Origin: Fulvimarina pelagi HTCC2506
GTDB taxonomy: Bacteria > Pseudomonadota > Alphaproteobacteria > Rhizobiales > Rhizobiaceae
Length of the DNA: 64,000 bases
Direction: 5' to 3'
Assembly: GCF_000153705.1 (NCBI RefSeq)
Contig: NZ_DS022272.1
Location: 1,371,839-1,435,838, forward strand
Positions within the stretch are counted from its first letter, which is position 1. Each line of letters begins with the position of its first letter. Below, one piece after another: positions 1 to 8,342 of the stretch. Position numbers and translations under genes: made by a program. The notes beneath the pieces are model-generated. The model was not told the origin of the DNA. It worked only from the letters and a program-made list of their open reading frames with translations, and did no database searches.

Positions 1-564
1 GGTCAGGTTAATTGCACGCCAGCGTCGAACGCGCACCGGATGGAGGAACTTTATCGGCAGGAAGGTCGCTACGGCGCACAGCACCACGAAAAGAAATGCC
101 GTCAGCTCGTTCGGATTGATCGCGAAAAGCGTGAAGACCAACATGTTCCAGCACACTGGAAAGCCGCGAAAGAAGTTGTCCTTCGTCTTCATCCGGAGGT
201 CTGCGTAATAGATCGCACTGGTAATCACGATCAGTGCGGCTGCCACGAATGAAAGCGGCCTCCCGATGATGCCGGAGTGATAGAGTGCGACCGCCGGAAT
301 GAGGCTGAAGGTCGAATAGTCGATCACCGAATCGAGCATGTCGCCGGACCAGTTCGGAAGCCGGCGCTTGATCTCAAACTTCCTCGCGATCGGGCCATCG
401 ATTCCGTCGACGAACAGACCGACGCCGAGCCATAGGAAGGCATCGACGAATCGTCCCTCACCCGCTGCGATGAGGGACAAGAAGGCGAAAAAAGCGCCTG
501 TCGCAGTGAAGATGTGAACGAGAAAGGCCCGCCATTGCGCAAATCGGCTCAGATTGAAGGACAT
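1..564 (-). CDS. pcs: Phosphatidylcholine synthase (3' end cut by window edge)
   Basis: Integral membrane CDP-alcohol phosphotransferase that condenses CDP-diacylglycerol with choline to give phosphatidylcholine, the one-step Pcs route of rhizobia and relatives. Reading the minus strand from the ATG at 562-564 gives 188 codons to the window edge with no stop. The Pcs form of the family motif is visible: D56-G57-x2-A60-R61, twelve residues, then G74-x3-D78-x3-D82, followed by several hydrophobic helices. The 564 start gives an N-terminus of the length usual for Pcs, with an aaaggtg sequence upstream. An in-frame ATG at 625-627 would add 21 residues rich in Cys, Asp and His and looks less likely. 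Divergent from the hydroxylase gene at 742. Confidence 0.9.
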   Translation of the reverse strand, partial: MSFNLSRFAQWRAFLVHIFTATGAFFAFLSLIAAGEGRFVDAFLWLGVGLFVDGIDGPIARKFEIKRRLPNWSGDMLDSVIDYSTFSLIPAVALYHSGIIGRPLSFVAAALIVITSAIYYADLRMKTKDNFFRGFPVCWNMLVFTLFAINPNELTAFLFVVLCAVATFLPIKFLHPVRVRRWRAINLT

Positions 565-741
565 GAAGTCGAAGGCACCTTTGTCGTGGTCACAAGCGCT
601 GCAATCTGTCGCTGCATGAAGAGTCATCGTGCTTATGGACATAGCAGCATTCGCTTGTAATTCGCGGGGTCTGGGAACGAATTTTCGGTCCTGCCTTTCA
701 ACCGAAGCAGCGACTGAAACCTTCAGAGGCGAAAGGAAGTC

Positions 742-1965
742 ATGGAAAAGCGCGAAATCGCCGTCGTCGGTGGCGGGTTGGCCGGAAAAGCCATGGCGAT
801 CGCCCTCGCCCAGTCCGGCTTTGACACGGTTCTCATCGCCCCTTCCGGGAAGTCCGACACACGCACGACTGCGCTGATTGGCTCGTCGATGGCGTTTCTC
901 GAACGCATCGGTCTGGAGGCAAACGTCAGTGCAAAAGCTGAGCCACTTGCCGTCATGCGTCTGATCGACGACACGGGCCGGCTCCTTCGCGCGCCGAGCA
1001 TCGAGTTCCGGGCGACGGAGATTGACCTGCCTGCCTTCGGATACAACATCAAAAACCGAGATCTTGCGGAGATCCTGGACGAGGCTGCCGGTAAAGAAGG
1101 AAATCTCGAACGGCGTGACGCAAGTGCCACCGCCTTCGAGACAGATCGAGATGGAGCCGTGGTTCGCCTGTCCGACGGCGAAGAAATCGGCGTGAGCCTG
1201 GTCATTGCAGCCGATGGGCGGAAATCTGCGATGCGCGAAGCTGCCGGCATCAAAACCCGCACCTGGCGGTATCCGCAAACGGCACTCGTGCTCAACATTT
1301 CGCACGCTGTCTCGCACAATTCGGTCTCGACAGAATTTCACACCCGAACCGGACCTTTCACGCAGGTACCGATGCCAGGTCGCAACTCTGCGATCGTTTG
1401 GGTCGAGAAGCCCGACCTCGCCGAACTTTATGTCGATCTGAAACACGAGAAGCTCGAACGCATCATCGAAGACAAGATGCATTCGATTCTTGGGAAGGTC
1501 ACGATCGAAAGCGAAATCAGTGCTTTCCCGCTCTCAAGCGCAACGGTGGAGCGCCTCACGGACGAACGCTTGGCCCTCATTGGCGAAGCAGCCCACGTGT
1601 TTCCCCCGATCGGTGCCCAAGGGCTCAACCTCGGCTTGCGCGACTGCAGCGTCCTACTCGACTGCCTGGAAGAAAGCCGCGACGATCCCGGCCGGCGTTC
1701 GACCCTCCTACGTTTCGAAGCCAAGCGCCGCGGCGACGTTTCAAGTCGCACAGCCGGCGTGGACGCCCTGAACCGGTCGCTCCTCACTGACTTCCTGCCG
1801 ATCCAACTCGGCCGGTCCGTCGGACTCACCGCGATGGCGGCATCGTCTCAGCTGCGACGTTTTGCAATGCGCGAAGGCGTGTCGCCGGGAGCCGGGTTCT
1901 TCGGTCTGCCGAAGACGCTAAGTGAATGGGCTCGTCGGAAGCAGTCCTTCGGTAATGAGATATAG
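742..1965 (+). CDS. UbiH/UbiF/COQ6-family FAD-dependent hydroxylase
   Basis: Flavoprotein monooxygenase of the ubiquinone-ring hydroxylase family, 407 residues, the usual length. The N-terminal Rossmann dinucleotide motif GGGLAG lies at residues 10-15. The second FAD motif (GEAAH at 281-285, then PxxGAQGLNLGLRD) has Glu where many family members have Asp. The ATG is preceded by an aggaag Shine-Dalgarno at good spacing. It probably hydroxylates a polyprenyl-phenol intermediate of ubiquinone synthesis, but the ring position (UbiH, UbiF or a rhizobial UbiL/UbiM-like role) cannot be told from sequence. Its 3' end overlaps the convergent AEC gene by 48 bp. Confidence 0.85.
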   Translation: MEKREIAVVGGGLAGKAMAIALAQSGFDTVLIAPSGKSDTRTTALIGSSMAFLERIGLEANVSAKAEPLAVMRLIDDTGRLLRAPSIEFRATEIDLPAFGYNIKNRDLAEILDEAAGKEGNLERRDASATAFETDRDGAVVRLSDGEEIGVSLVIAADGRKSAMREAAGIKTRTWRYPQTALVLNISHAVSHNSVSTEFHTRTGPFTQVPMPGRNSAIVWVEKPDLAELYVDLKHEKLERIIEDKMHSILGKVTIESEISAFPLSSATVERLTDERLALIGEAAHVFPPIGAQGLNLGLRDCSVLLDCLEESRDDPGRRSTLLRFEAKRRGDVSSRTAGVDALNRSLLTDFLPIQLGRSVGLTAMAASSQLRRFAMREGVSPGAGFFGLPKTLSEWARRKQSFGNEI

Positions 1966-2880
1966 GAACAGGGCCACGCTCAGCACCGAAAACGCAGTGG
2001 AAACGAGGACAGTCGCCGAAGCGCGCTCGATCCAGACATCATATTGCTGGGCGAGCACGAAAACGTTCGTCGCCGCTGGCAATGATGCCATCAGCATGGC
2101 CGTGTGCACCCAGACCGGATCGACGTCCGGGACGAAGCCGAGCAAAAGCCAGATGATCATCGGGTGAACGACAAGCTTGATCGGCACCAGCCAGGCGAGC
2201 TCCACGGGCACGCGCTTCAGCCGCCGAAGTGCCAGCGTCACGCCCATTGCGAAGAGCGCGCAAGGGGCGGCAGCATCGGCGAGGAGATTGAGGAAGCGCT
2301 CGGCGGGTTCAGGTGGCTCGAACCCGATGATCGCGGCGCCGACGCCGAAGATGGTCGCGATGATAAAGGGGTGGGTGAAAATACGCCGTAGCGCCTCGCC
2401 CGCGAGGCTTCCGACGGTCGCACCACCGCCGGCGGCAAGCGCCATGAGGAGCGGCGCCATGGTGAAGTGCAGGATGTTGTCGAAGCAGAAGATCAGCGCC
2501 ACCGGTACCGCCGCGCCGCTGCCGAAGGCCGCCAACGCGAGACCCGGGCCCATATAGCCGATATTGCCGTAGGCGCCCGCAAAGCCCTGGATCGTAGACG
2601 CGGCGAGATCGCCACGCGTTTTCCAAAGGCCGAGGGCAACAGTTCCGGCAAAGGCGGCGAAAGTGCCAGTGGTCGTTGCGGCGATGAAGCCGATCCGCGT
2701 CAATTCTTCAACAGGCGTTTTCGACAGAAGCTGAAAGAACAACGCCGGCAGCGCGAGATAGATGACGAAGACGTTGAGCCAGGCGAGGCCCGAAACCGGA
2801 TGATCGACGAGGCGCCCTGTCAGGAAGCCAAGGGCAATGAGACCGAAGAACGGCGCGATGAGGCCGAAGATTTCGAGCAT
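1918..2880 (-). CDS. AEC-family (auxin efflux carrier type) permease
   Basis: Predicted inner-membrane carrier of 320 residues with about ten hydrophobic segments spread along the chain. The N-terminal half contains the Leu-Pro-Ala-Leu-Phe-Phe patch after helix 2, and the C-terminal half contains the Ala-Asn-Val-Phe-Val-Leu-Ala-Gln-Gln-Tyr segment typical of AEC transporters. Bacterial members move organic acids such as malate or malonate, or amino acids; the substrate here is unknown. The start at 2878-2880 was chosen because family similarity begins at MLEIFGL. Upstream in-frame starts would add some 44 Arg-rich, non-family residues. Convergent with, and overlapping, the UbiH-type gene. Confidence 0.85.
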   Translation of the reverse strand: MLEIFGLIAPFFGLIALGFLTGRLVDHPVSGLAWLNVFVIYLALPALFFQLLSKTPVEELTRIGFIAATTTGTFAAFAGTVALGLWKTRGDLAASTIQGFAGAYGNIGYMGPGLALAAFGSGAAVPVALIFCFDNILHFTMAPLLMALAAGGGATVGSLAGEALRRIFTHPFIIATIFGVGAAIIGFEPPEPAERFLNLLADAAAPCALFAMGVTLALRRLKRVPVELAWLVPIKLVVHPMIIWLLLGFVPDVDPVWVHTAMLMASLPAATNVFVLAQQYDVWIERASATVLVSTAFSVLSVALFLYLITEGLLPTSPFT

Positions 2881-2999
2881 CGGAGGGCGATATGTCCGGT
2901 CGGAAGGCCGGAACCGCCAGTGCGCCGAAATGCGTTCGGTTCTTGCGTGCCGGCCCGGAACTTGGCTATTGCGGTCGACGTAACGGAGTTGAGTTCTCG

Positions 3000-3323
3000 A
3001 TGCAAACCGCACGCTTCTTCATAGGTCAGATCGTCAAGCACCGGGTCTATCCGTTCCGGGGTGTGATCTTCGATGTGGATCCGGTCTTCGACAACACCGA
3101 GGAATGGTACGAGGCGATTCCTGCTGAAGTGCGACCGCGAAAGGATCAGCCCTTCTATCACCTCTTCGCGGAGAACGCCGAAACCGAATACGTCGCTTAC
3201 TGCTCGGAGCAGAACCTCGTGCCAGACGAAAGCGGCCAGCCGGTACGCCATCCCCAGATCCGCGAGATGTTCGATGGGCCCTTCGAGGGTGCCTACAAGC
3301 TGAAAGCGCCGATCCATAACTGA
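3000..3323 (+). CDS. hspQ: Heat-shock protein HspQ (YccV-like)
   Basis: Small 107-residue protein of the hemimethylated-DNA-binding/YccV fold, related to enterobacterial HspQ, which acts as a specificity factor for the Lon protease. Recognisable landmarks are the N-terminal F-x-I-G-Q-x-V-x-H-R segment, YPFRGVIFDVDP at about residues 16-27, the NTEEWY segment, the QPFYHLF stretch and a C-terminal PEG-like PFEGAYKLK. The ATG at 3000 lies a few bases after a ggagttgag sequence. An upstream in-frame start at 2892 would add a 36-residue Arg/Gly-rich leader that the family does not have. Divergent from the AEC gene. Confidence 0.9.
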   Translation: MQTARFFIGQIVKHRVYPFRGVIFDVDPVFDNTEEWYEAIPAEVRPRKDQPFYHLFAENAETEYVAYCSEQNLVPDESGQPVRHPQIREMFDGPFEGAYKLKAPIHN

Positions 3324-3477
3324 GCGAAGCAATCGCTAACGCTTCCGCAAACGGTGACACCTTTTGCAGAAAAGTGAGCGAAACAGCGCTTTACTCGAAC
3401 AATTGTTAACCATCCGGTCCCACATTGCTTGCGCAAAGGCTTCGCGACGCGCGTCAGTACCAAGGGAGACAGCCGGG

Positions 3478-4065
3478 ATGGCGTTCGAAATCTCAAGCTC
3501 GGAAGGCGAGTACAGCGCAGTCTCCGTCGATATCCTCGGACGGTTCATGCGGTCGGACACCTCCGAGTATCCCTGTCGGATTGAGGAGATGTCGCCCGGG
3601 GCGGTGCAGGTCATTGCACCCGTTGCGCCCGACATACGCGAACGAATCATCGTCTACGCCGATCACGTGGGACGCCTCGAGGGAGAAGTCGCGGAGCTGT
3701 TCGAAGGTGGCTTTTGCTTGAAGACGCTGGCTTCAGAGCGCCGACGGGAGAAGCTCGCTGCCAAGCTGACGTGGCTGACCAATCGCCAGCTCCTCAACCT
3801 TCCGGAAGACCGCCGGCACGAACGTGTCCAGCCTGAAAACCCTTTCCGGGACATCGTGCTCGATGATGGCCGACGCTATAAGGTCAAGATCATCGACCTG
3901 TCGCTGTCCGGCGCCGCGCTTCAATCTAAGGTACGGCCGGTCATCGGCACTTCGATTACACTCGGTGCGATGCCCGGTCGGATCATCCGGTATCTAGAGG
4001 ATGGTTTTGCCGTTGAGTTTTCGAGCGTCCTCAACGAGGATTCTCTACACCGACTCTTCCGCTGA
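3478..4065 (+). CDS. Tandem PilZ-domain protein
   Basis: Soluble 195-residue protein, probably a cyclic-di-GMP receptor. The C-terminal half carries a canonical PilZ signature: R112-R113-x2-R116 (RxxxR) followed by D140-x-S-x2-G145. The N-terminal half (residues about 15-85) has a similar beta-barrel pattern with E-M-S-P-G but no proper RxxxR, so it is probably a degenerate non-binding PilZ domain. The ATG at 3478 follows an aagggagac ribosome site; starts further upstream give residues unrelated to the family. No flagellar or polysaccharide gene lies beside it, so its output is unknown. Confidence 0.8.
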   Translation: MAFEISSSEGEYSAVSVDILGRFMRSDTSEYPCRIEEMSPGAVQVIAPVAPDIRERIIVYADHVGRLEGEVAELFEGGFCLKTLASERRREKLAAKLTWLTNRQLLNLPEDRRHERVQPENPFRDIVLDDGRRYKVKIIDLSLSGAALQSKVRPVIGTSITLGAMPGRIIRYLEDGFAVEFSSVLNEDSLHRLFR

Positions 4066-4106
4066 CGGGAGTTCGCTGTCCTCTTCGTGGGCGTCTCGTT
4101 CGGCAG

Positions 4107-4844
4107 CTATCCGCGGCCGATGAACGGCATCTTTGTCGCCATGACCGTCATGAATTGAACATTCGTGTCGAGCGGCAGCTTCGCCATGTGGAGGACGGAC
4201 GTTGCCACATGCTCCACGTCCATCACGGCTTCGGCGGCGATCGATCCGTCGGCCTGGGGAACGCCCTCGGTCATTTTTTGCGCCATCTCGGTGAGAGCGT
4301 TGCCAATATCGATCTGACTGCAGGCGATATCGAACTTGCGCCCGTCTAGGCTGAGCGAACGGGTCAGGCCGGTCACAGCGTGCTTCGACATCGTGTAGGG
4401 AACCGAGCCCGGACGCGGGGCATGCGCCGAGATCGAGCCGTTATTGATGATCCGTCCGCCCTGAGGCTGCTGCCGTCGCATCAGCGCGAAGGCGGCGCGG
4501 GCACAGAGGAACATGCCGGTGATGTTGATCGACGAAACCTTCATCCAGTCGTCGACCGCAATCTCGTCGATCGGCGCACCGGCTACGTTGACGCCGGCAT
4601 TGTTAAAGAGGACGTCGAGACGGCCGAAGCGATCGGCAATCGCGACGAAAGCTGTTTCCACCGCTCGCGGGTCGGACACATCCGCCGGCAGAACGAGCGA
4701 GGTCTCCTCGTAGCCCGTTGCCGTCCCGCGCAGCGGCTCTTCGCGTCGCCCGATCAGCGCGACATTCCACCCCTCTTCGAGGAATGCGCGCGCACATGCT
4801 TTGCCAATACCGCTACCGGCGCCCGTCACTAGAATCGTCTGCAC
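4107..4844 (-). CDS. SDR-family oxidoreductase, GTG start
   Basis: Classical short-chain dehydrogenase of 245 residues, NAD(P)-dependent. Landmarks are TGAGSGIG at residues 7-14, NNAG in strand 4, the catalytic Ser in the NNGSISAH segment, and Tyr-x3-Lys in YTMSK. The best start is GTG at 4842-4844: it sits 5-6 bases after gaggtgg and places the glycine motif at the standard distance from the N-terminus. There is no ATG in this frame near that point. The substrate cannot be inferred. The C-terminal FMTVMATKMPFIGRG tail is shared by a rhizobial SDR subgroup of unknown function. Confidence 0.85.
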   Translation of the reverse strand: MQTILVTGAGSGIGKACARAFLEEGWNVALIGRREEPLRGTATGYEETSLVLPADVSDPRAVETAFVAIADRFGRLDVLFNNAGVNVAGAPIDEIAVDDWMKVSSINITGMFLCARAAFALMRRQQPQGGRIINNGSISAHAPRPGSVPYTMSKHAVTGLTRSLSLDGRKFDIACSQIDIGNALTEMAQKMTEGVPQADGSIAAEAVMDVEHVATSVLHMAKLPLDTNVQFMTVMATKMPFIGRG

Positions 4845-4973
4845 TGGAATCCACCTCGCATGAATACCTTCGGCCCGGTCCGGACCGAAGCGGATTCGAT
4901 TTCGACGACAACGGGTATCCTCTGATTGCGACCAAGGCCAGTGTTCTCTTGGCGATGTTGAGCGTCCACGCAT

Positions 4974-5003
4974 GAAAAAAGCGGCCCCGCAGGACCGCTT
5001 TTC
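4974..5003 (-). terminator. Rho-independent terminator of the Met-rich protein gene
   Basis: Read on the minus strand, AAGCGGTCC and GGGCCGCTT-type arms pair around a TGCG loop and are followed by a run of T. It begins 22 bp after the stop codon of the gene ending at 5026, which it should terminate. Confidence 0.8.
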
Positions 5004-5025
5004 GATGCGACGAAGATACCTTGAT

Positions 5026-5559
5026 TTATTGGGCCGTTGCGCCCGATTCGCCCATCGGCGCGTCACCTTCCATCATCTCGCCCTCTGCCGGCTCCATGCC
5101 ACCTTCGGGCTGCATTTCGCCGGAGTTCATTCCGCCTTCCGACTCCATGCCGGCAGGCGTTCCGACCCGGAAAACCTTAACGACCGGTGCGCCGTTCGCC
5201 ATGGTTGGGGTATCGACTTCGGTCGAGCCTTCGCCGAAGTCGTACGTATCGTTGCCGTTCGTTTCGTCGTGCAGCATTGCGGCGTAGCTCATGCCGGGCT
5301 CAAGTGCCATGTCGGTAGTCACGCTCACATCGGCATTCTCACCCGCCATGACGGCAGTGTGCCCGATCGACTGCGGCACGACGGGCTGACCGTCCTGAAC
5401 CTGATGAATCACAAGATAGCCCGCACTCGTCGCGGTGACAGACGGCAACGTAACCGAGCTGCCCTGAGCGACCGCGCCGTTGACGTCGATCGACTGCGCG
5501 AAGGCTGCAGTCCCGAACGCGACGAGCATTCCTGCGGTCGTCGTCATGAGAGTCTTCAT
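5026..5559 (-). CDS. Secreted DUF7282-like protein with Met/Gly/Glu-rich tail
   Basis: Predicted periplasmic or surface protein of 177 residues. A Sec signal peptide spans residues 1-21 (MKTLMTT..., cleavage after AFA). The central part, with VTLPSVTA, a DGQPVVPQSIG stretch, TTDMALEPGMSY and NDTYDFGEGSTEVDTP, resembles DUF7282-type beta domains found in secreted proteins. The last 40 or so residues form a low-complexity tail with seven Met in repeated Gly-Gly-Met/Glu steps and no His or Cys. The ATG at 5557-5559 follows gggagaaacttc. Function unknown; a metal-related or interaction role for the tail is conjecture. It has its own terminator and is probably monocistronic. Confidence 0.75.
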   Translation of the reverse strand: MKTLMTTTAGMLVAFGTAAFAQSIDVNGAVAQGSSVTLPSVTATSAGYLVIHQVQDGQPVVPQSIGHTAVMAGENADVSVTTDMALEPGMSYAAMLHDETNGNDTYDFGEGSTEVDTPTMANGAPVVKVFRVGTPAGMESEGGMNSGEMQPEGGMEPAEGEMMEGDAPMGESGATAQ

Positions 5560-5743
5560 GAAGTTTCTCCCTGCATTGGTTCCGATTGTCCGGGGATCGC
5601 AAACGCTCATCAGCGTGATCGGCGAAGGCCCCGATCCGACCTGAGGAAAATCGTTCCGGTTAGCGTTCGTTCCAATCAGATGGAAATCTCTCGGAAGACT
5701 CAGCTTTGGTCGCGCATCATTTGCACTAGTCGAGATACGAGCT

Positions 5744-6358
5744 TCAGGCTGGTTTGGTGACACGCCGAAGCGTTAGGTTGATCCGGCCGCCGTTCTTCAG
5801 AAGCGTCGACGTCGACGGATAAATGCGGTCGACACCGTGAAAACTCAGGCGCCCTTCCCCACCAAGGATCACCACATCGCCCGAACGCAGCTTGATCGAA
5901 GTCGTCCGCCCGTCGCGGTCCCGTTCGCCGACGCGGAACAGACAGTCGTCGCCGAGCGAAACCGACACGACAGGTGCAGTGAAATCTTCTTCGTCCCGAT
6001 CCTGGTGGAGACCCATCTTCGCCGTTTCCGAATAGAAGTTGACGAGGCAGGCCTCCGGGGGCGCGTCGTGCCCACTCACCTCCTTCCAGAGCTTGAGGAG
6101 CCGTTCAGGTATAGGCGGCCAGACCTCTCCGCTGTCCGGGTGGCGGGCCTGGTACCGATAACCGGACCGGTCGGCTACCCAGCCGAGTTCACCGCAGTTC
6201 GTCATCTTCACCGAAAGCGGCTTGCCGGAGCGCGGCATGACCGGCTGGAACAGCGGCGCTGCTCGCACCACAGATCGGACATCCTCGACGAGATCCTCTT
6301 GCTCGCGCCGGCCGAGATGGCCCGGAATATGCCGGACCCCTTTCGGCAGCACGTTCAC
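5744..6358 (-). CDS. alkB: AlkB-type 2-oxoglutarate/Fe(II) dioxygenase
   Basis: Repairs 1-methyladenine and 3-methylcytosine in DNA or RNA by oxidative demethylation. The 204-residue protein has the iron ligands H118-x-D120 and H174, and the 2-oxoglutarate/substrate motif R192-x-N194-x-T196-x-R198. The gene starts with GTG at 6356-6358, and that codon overlaps the TGA of the upstream luxR-type gene (GTGA), so translation is likely coupled. No ada or alkA homologue lies nearby. Control by a quorum-type regulator rather than Ada would be unusual but is only inferred from the arrangement. Confidence 0.92.
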   Translation of the reverse strand: MNVLPKGVRHIPGHLGRREQEDLVEDVRSVVRAAPLFQPVMPRSGKPLSVKMTNCGELGWVADRSGYRYQARHPDSGEVWPPIPERLLKLWKEVSGHDAPPEACLVNFYSETAKMGLHQDRDEEDFTAPVVSVSLGDDCLFRVGERDRDGRTTSIKLRSGDVVILGGEGRLSFHGVDRIYPSTSTLLKNGGRINLTLRRVTKPA

Positions 6359-7065
6359 GAGAGATAACCGAGTTGCGCGGCCATCGCGACAGTATGAGTC
6401 CGATTGGACGCATCGAGCTTCCGCTGAGCCGCGGTGAGGTATTGGGAAATCGTATACTCAGAAAGGCTCAGCACGATGCCGATTTCTGAGGACGTTTTAC
6501 CGAGCATCGCGAGCCTGAGGCAGTCGCGCTCACGTGGCGTCAGCGGATTGTTCCTGCGATTCTCGTCGAAGCGCACCGCTGCGAGCATTCCAAAGAACAC
6601 GAAGGCGAATGACTGCATTTCATAAATCACGGTGCGACTCGGAAGAGCGTTTGGTCCGGCGAAACTGAGTGCGCCGCACATCGCTGTCATGCCATGGACC
6701 GGGAGCAAGACACCTTCCGACCATCCTGCCTCGGCAACGAGTCTGGCGCCTTTGGAAGGCTTGGGATCCGAGATGCCGTAAAGCGTGTCGATGTCCCATT
6801 CGAAAGGCATAGGATCCGTCGAAAGCGTCGCGACGACGACCTTGTGACGATGGAGCTCAGCGGCCTCGTAAGACCGTTGAAACCCGTGGGACCAATTGCC
6901 CATAAGATAGCGCGTCTGCAAACCCTGCTCGTCGGTCGATGGCAGTGCTAGCGCCGCGGCATAGGTGAAGCCGTACGTATTGCCTGCCATAGCCAAGGCC
7001 GCCTCGAGATCGGCCTCGTTCCATGGCTGTCGCATGGTCGTCAAATTGATTATTGGCGACGTCAC
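6355..7065 (-). CDS. LuxR-type regulator with autoinducer-binding-like domain (solo)
   Basis: Transcription factor of 236 residues with an N-terminal autoinducer-binding-like domain (about 15-165) and a C-terminal LuxR helix-turn-helix (about 174-236; LTPRERDCLRLA, TVAMAAQLGYL). Counting from the conserved spacing of TraR, W57 corresponds to F62, Y61 to Y66, D70 to K75 and W85 to W90. Two ligand-contact positions are therefore changed, including the Asp that binds the acyl-homoserine lactone amide. No luxI lies in the window, so this is a LuxR solo. It overlaps alkB by 4 bp. An alternative start is Met11. The ligand may not be an AHL. Confidence 0.85.
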   Translation of the reverse strand: MTSPIINLTTMRQPWNEADLEAALAMAGNTYGFTYAAALALPSTDEQGLQTRYLMGNWSHGFQRSYEAAELHRHKVVVATLSTDPMPFEWDIDTLYGISDPKPSKGARLVAEAGWSEGVLLPVHGMTAMCGALSFAGPNALPSRTVIYEMQSFAFVFFGMLAAVRFDENRRNNPLTPRERDCLRLAMLGKTSSEIGIVLSLSEYTISQYLTAAQRKLDASNRTHTVAMAAQLGYLS

Positions 7066-7480
7066 CCAGGCGACCCCGCATCGCTGCGTATGAGCCCGAC
7101 CGGACGAATCCCCGTTTGCATCGCCGTGCTTTTCATCGCCGCATCGCCTCTCGTTCGGGCCCGCTCATCCTCGTGATCCAGCGCGCCATTCCGTGCCCGA
7201 CCGATTCAGCAAGAGATCGGTGTGTTTGGCAACCGCTGTTTTCACCGCAAATGTCGAATTGCTCCTAATGCCCGTGCTGCGATCTCGCTCGGTTGGATGA
7301 AGTTCCAAAAAGTTCCCGCATTGCACAAAATCACCTCTTCGCAGACGCAAAGAGATCACGTTTCTGTCAAGAAACTCCTCGATAGGAGCTTCGTCAGCGG
7401 CAACGAGGGGCCCGGGGGCCAGCCGCCGCGATCGAATGGGGTAGCGCACATGTCCATGATGGGCGGAGCGCTTGGAATGA
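7066..7480. other. 415-bp intergenic gap between luxR-type gene and rlpA
   Basis: This holds the divergent promoters of the luxR-type gene and rlpA. No lux-box-like 20-bp palindrome, convincing hairpin or gene with a ribosome site was found. Short open frames here lack family resemblance and codon bias. Confidence 0.5.
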
Positions 7481-7873
7481 ATGAGAATACGCATGAAGAT
7501 CACCGCTAAGACCATCCTCGCCGCAGCCGTTCTGGCCTTTGCTTCCGCTGGTTCGACTGTCGTTCTGACCGAGACCGCCGCCGCCGCTTCTGCTGGTGGC
7601 CATGCTTCCTACTACGGCAAACGCTTCCATGGCCGCACCACGGCAAATGGCGAAACCTTCAACATGAATGCCATGACCGCTGCGCATAAGACGCTTCCGT
7701 TCGGCACTAAGGTGAAGGTCACGAACCGCAACAACGGCAAGTCCGTCGTTGTGCGCATCAATGATCGTGGTCCGTTCGTCGGGGGCCGTGTCATCGATCT
7801 TTCCCGCGGCGCCGCTGCGAAGATCGGCATGATTAATTCCGGCACCGCTGACGTCAGCATCGATATTCTCTAA
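7481..7873 (+). CDS. rlpA: RlpA-like double-psi beta-barrel protein
   Basis: Short (130-residue) exported RlpA-family protein; members cut naked glycan strands or bind septal peptidoglycan. A signal peptide covers about residues 1-36, rich in Ala. The mature part is essentially one DPBB domain: GHASYYG, the H-G-R-x-T-A-N-G-E segment, [10 protein letters not shown], and the R-I-N-D-R-G-P-F motif carrying the catalytic-type Asp. It lacks the C-terminal SPOR domain of E. coli RlpA, as is common in rhizobia. A second ATG 12 bp downstream (7493) is an equally possible start. Confidence 0.88.
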   Translation: MRIRMKITAKTILAAAVLAFASAGSTVVLTETAAAASAGGHASYYGKRFHGRTTANGETFNMNAMTAAHKTLPFGTKVKVTNRNNGKSVVVRINDRGPFVGGRVIDLSRGAAAKIGMINSGTADVSIDIL

Positions 7874-7979
7874 GAACAACGGGAAAAGAGCGAGGCTCGA
7901 ACGAAAGGCGAGAGATCGCCGGGGCGCAGCTCGATCCAATCAAATAACAGACCGGCGGATGTCGGTCGTACGACGGCAG

Positions 7980-8011
7980 GCGGCGTTTCCCAGGCGGATG
8001 CGCCGCTTTTT
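7980..8011 (+). terminator. Possible terminator after rlpA
   Basis: GCGGCG and CGCCGC arms surround a 15-nt loop and are followed by five T. The stem is short, but the position about 110 bp after the rlpA stop is reasonable. Confidence 0.4.
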
Positions 8012-8342
8012 CGTTTTGACCGACGACGGTTCTGCGCTGACGCTCAGCCTGTGCCTAAAACATTCCACCTTGATACAAGAGATATGAGCATAGGCTTCGA
8101 AGCTTTTCTTCGAAGGGCCTAGGCTCCCAGCGTCATCGGTCAGGCTTGTATTCCGGCCGCTCGATGATACTCCTTCATTGAAAAACATGGCCTACTTCAC
8201 ATCTAGCGGCGTTGTAAGCGGACAGCAGAGACCGCACCTTGATCCGGATCGACAGCAATGGGCTAAGTCGATCATGCTTCGTAGCGCTCCTTCAGGGAAT
8301 TAAACGAACGATCGGACAGCTAGTGAAAGGAGAGATAACCCA
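8012..8342 (+). promoter_or_regulatory. Upstream region of chvI
   Basis: About 330 bp without a gene, holding the chvI promoter and leader. An aaaggagag Shine-Dalgarno lies 9 bp before the chvI ATG. No ChvI-type operator or riboswitch could be recognised by eye. In Sinorhizobium, Agrobacterium and Brucella pckA is divergent from chvI; it is absent here. Confidence 0.5.

Noticed and set aside
5640-5680. Two GGAAC boxes (minus strand) upstream of the Met-rich protein gene, suggesting an EcfG/ECF-type promoter
   Set aside because: No CGTT -10 element stands at 16-17 bp from either box.
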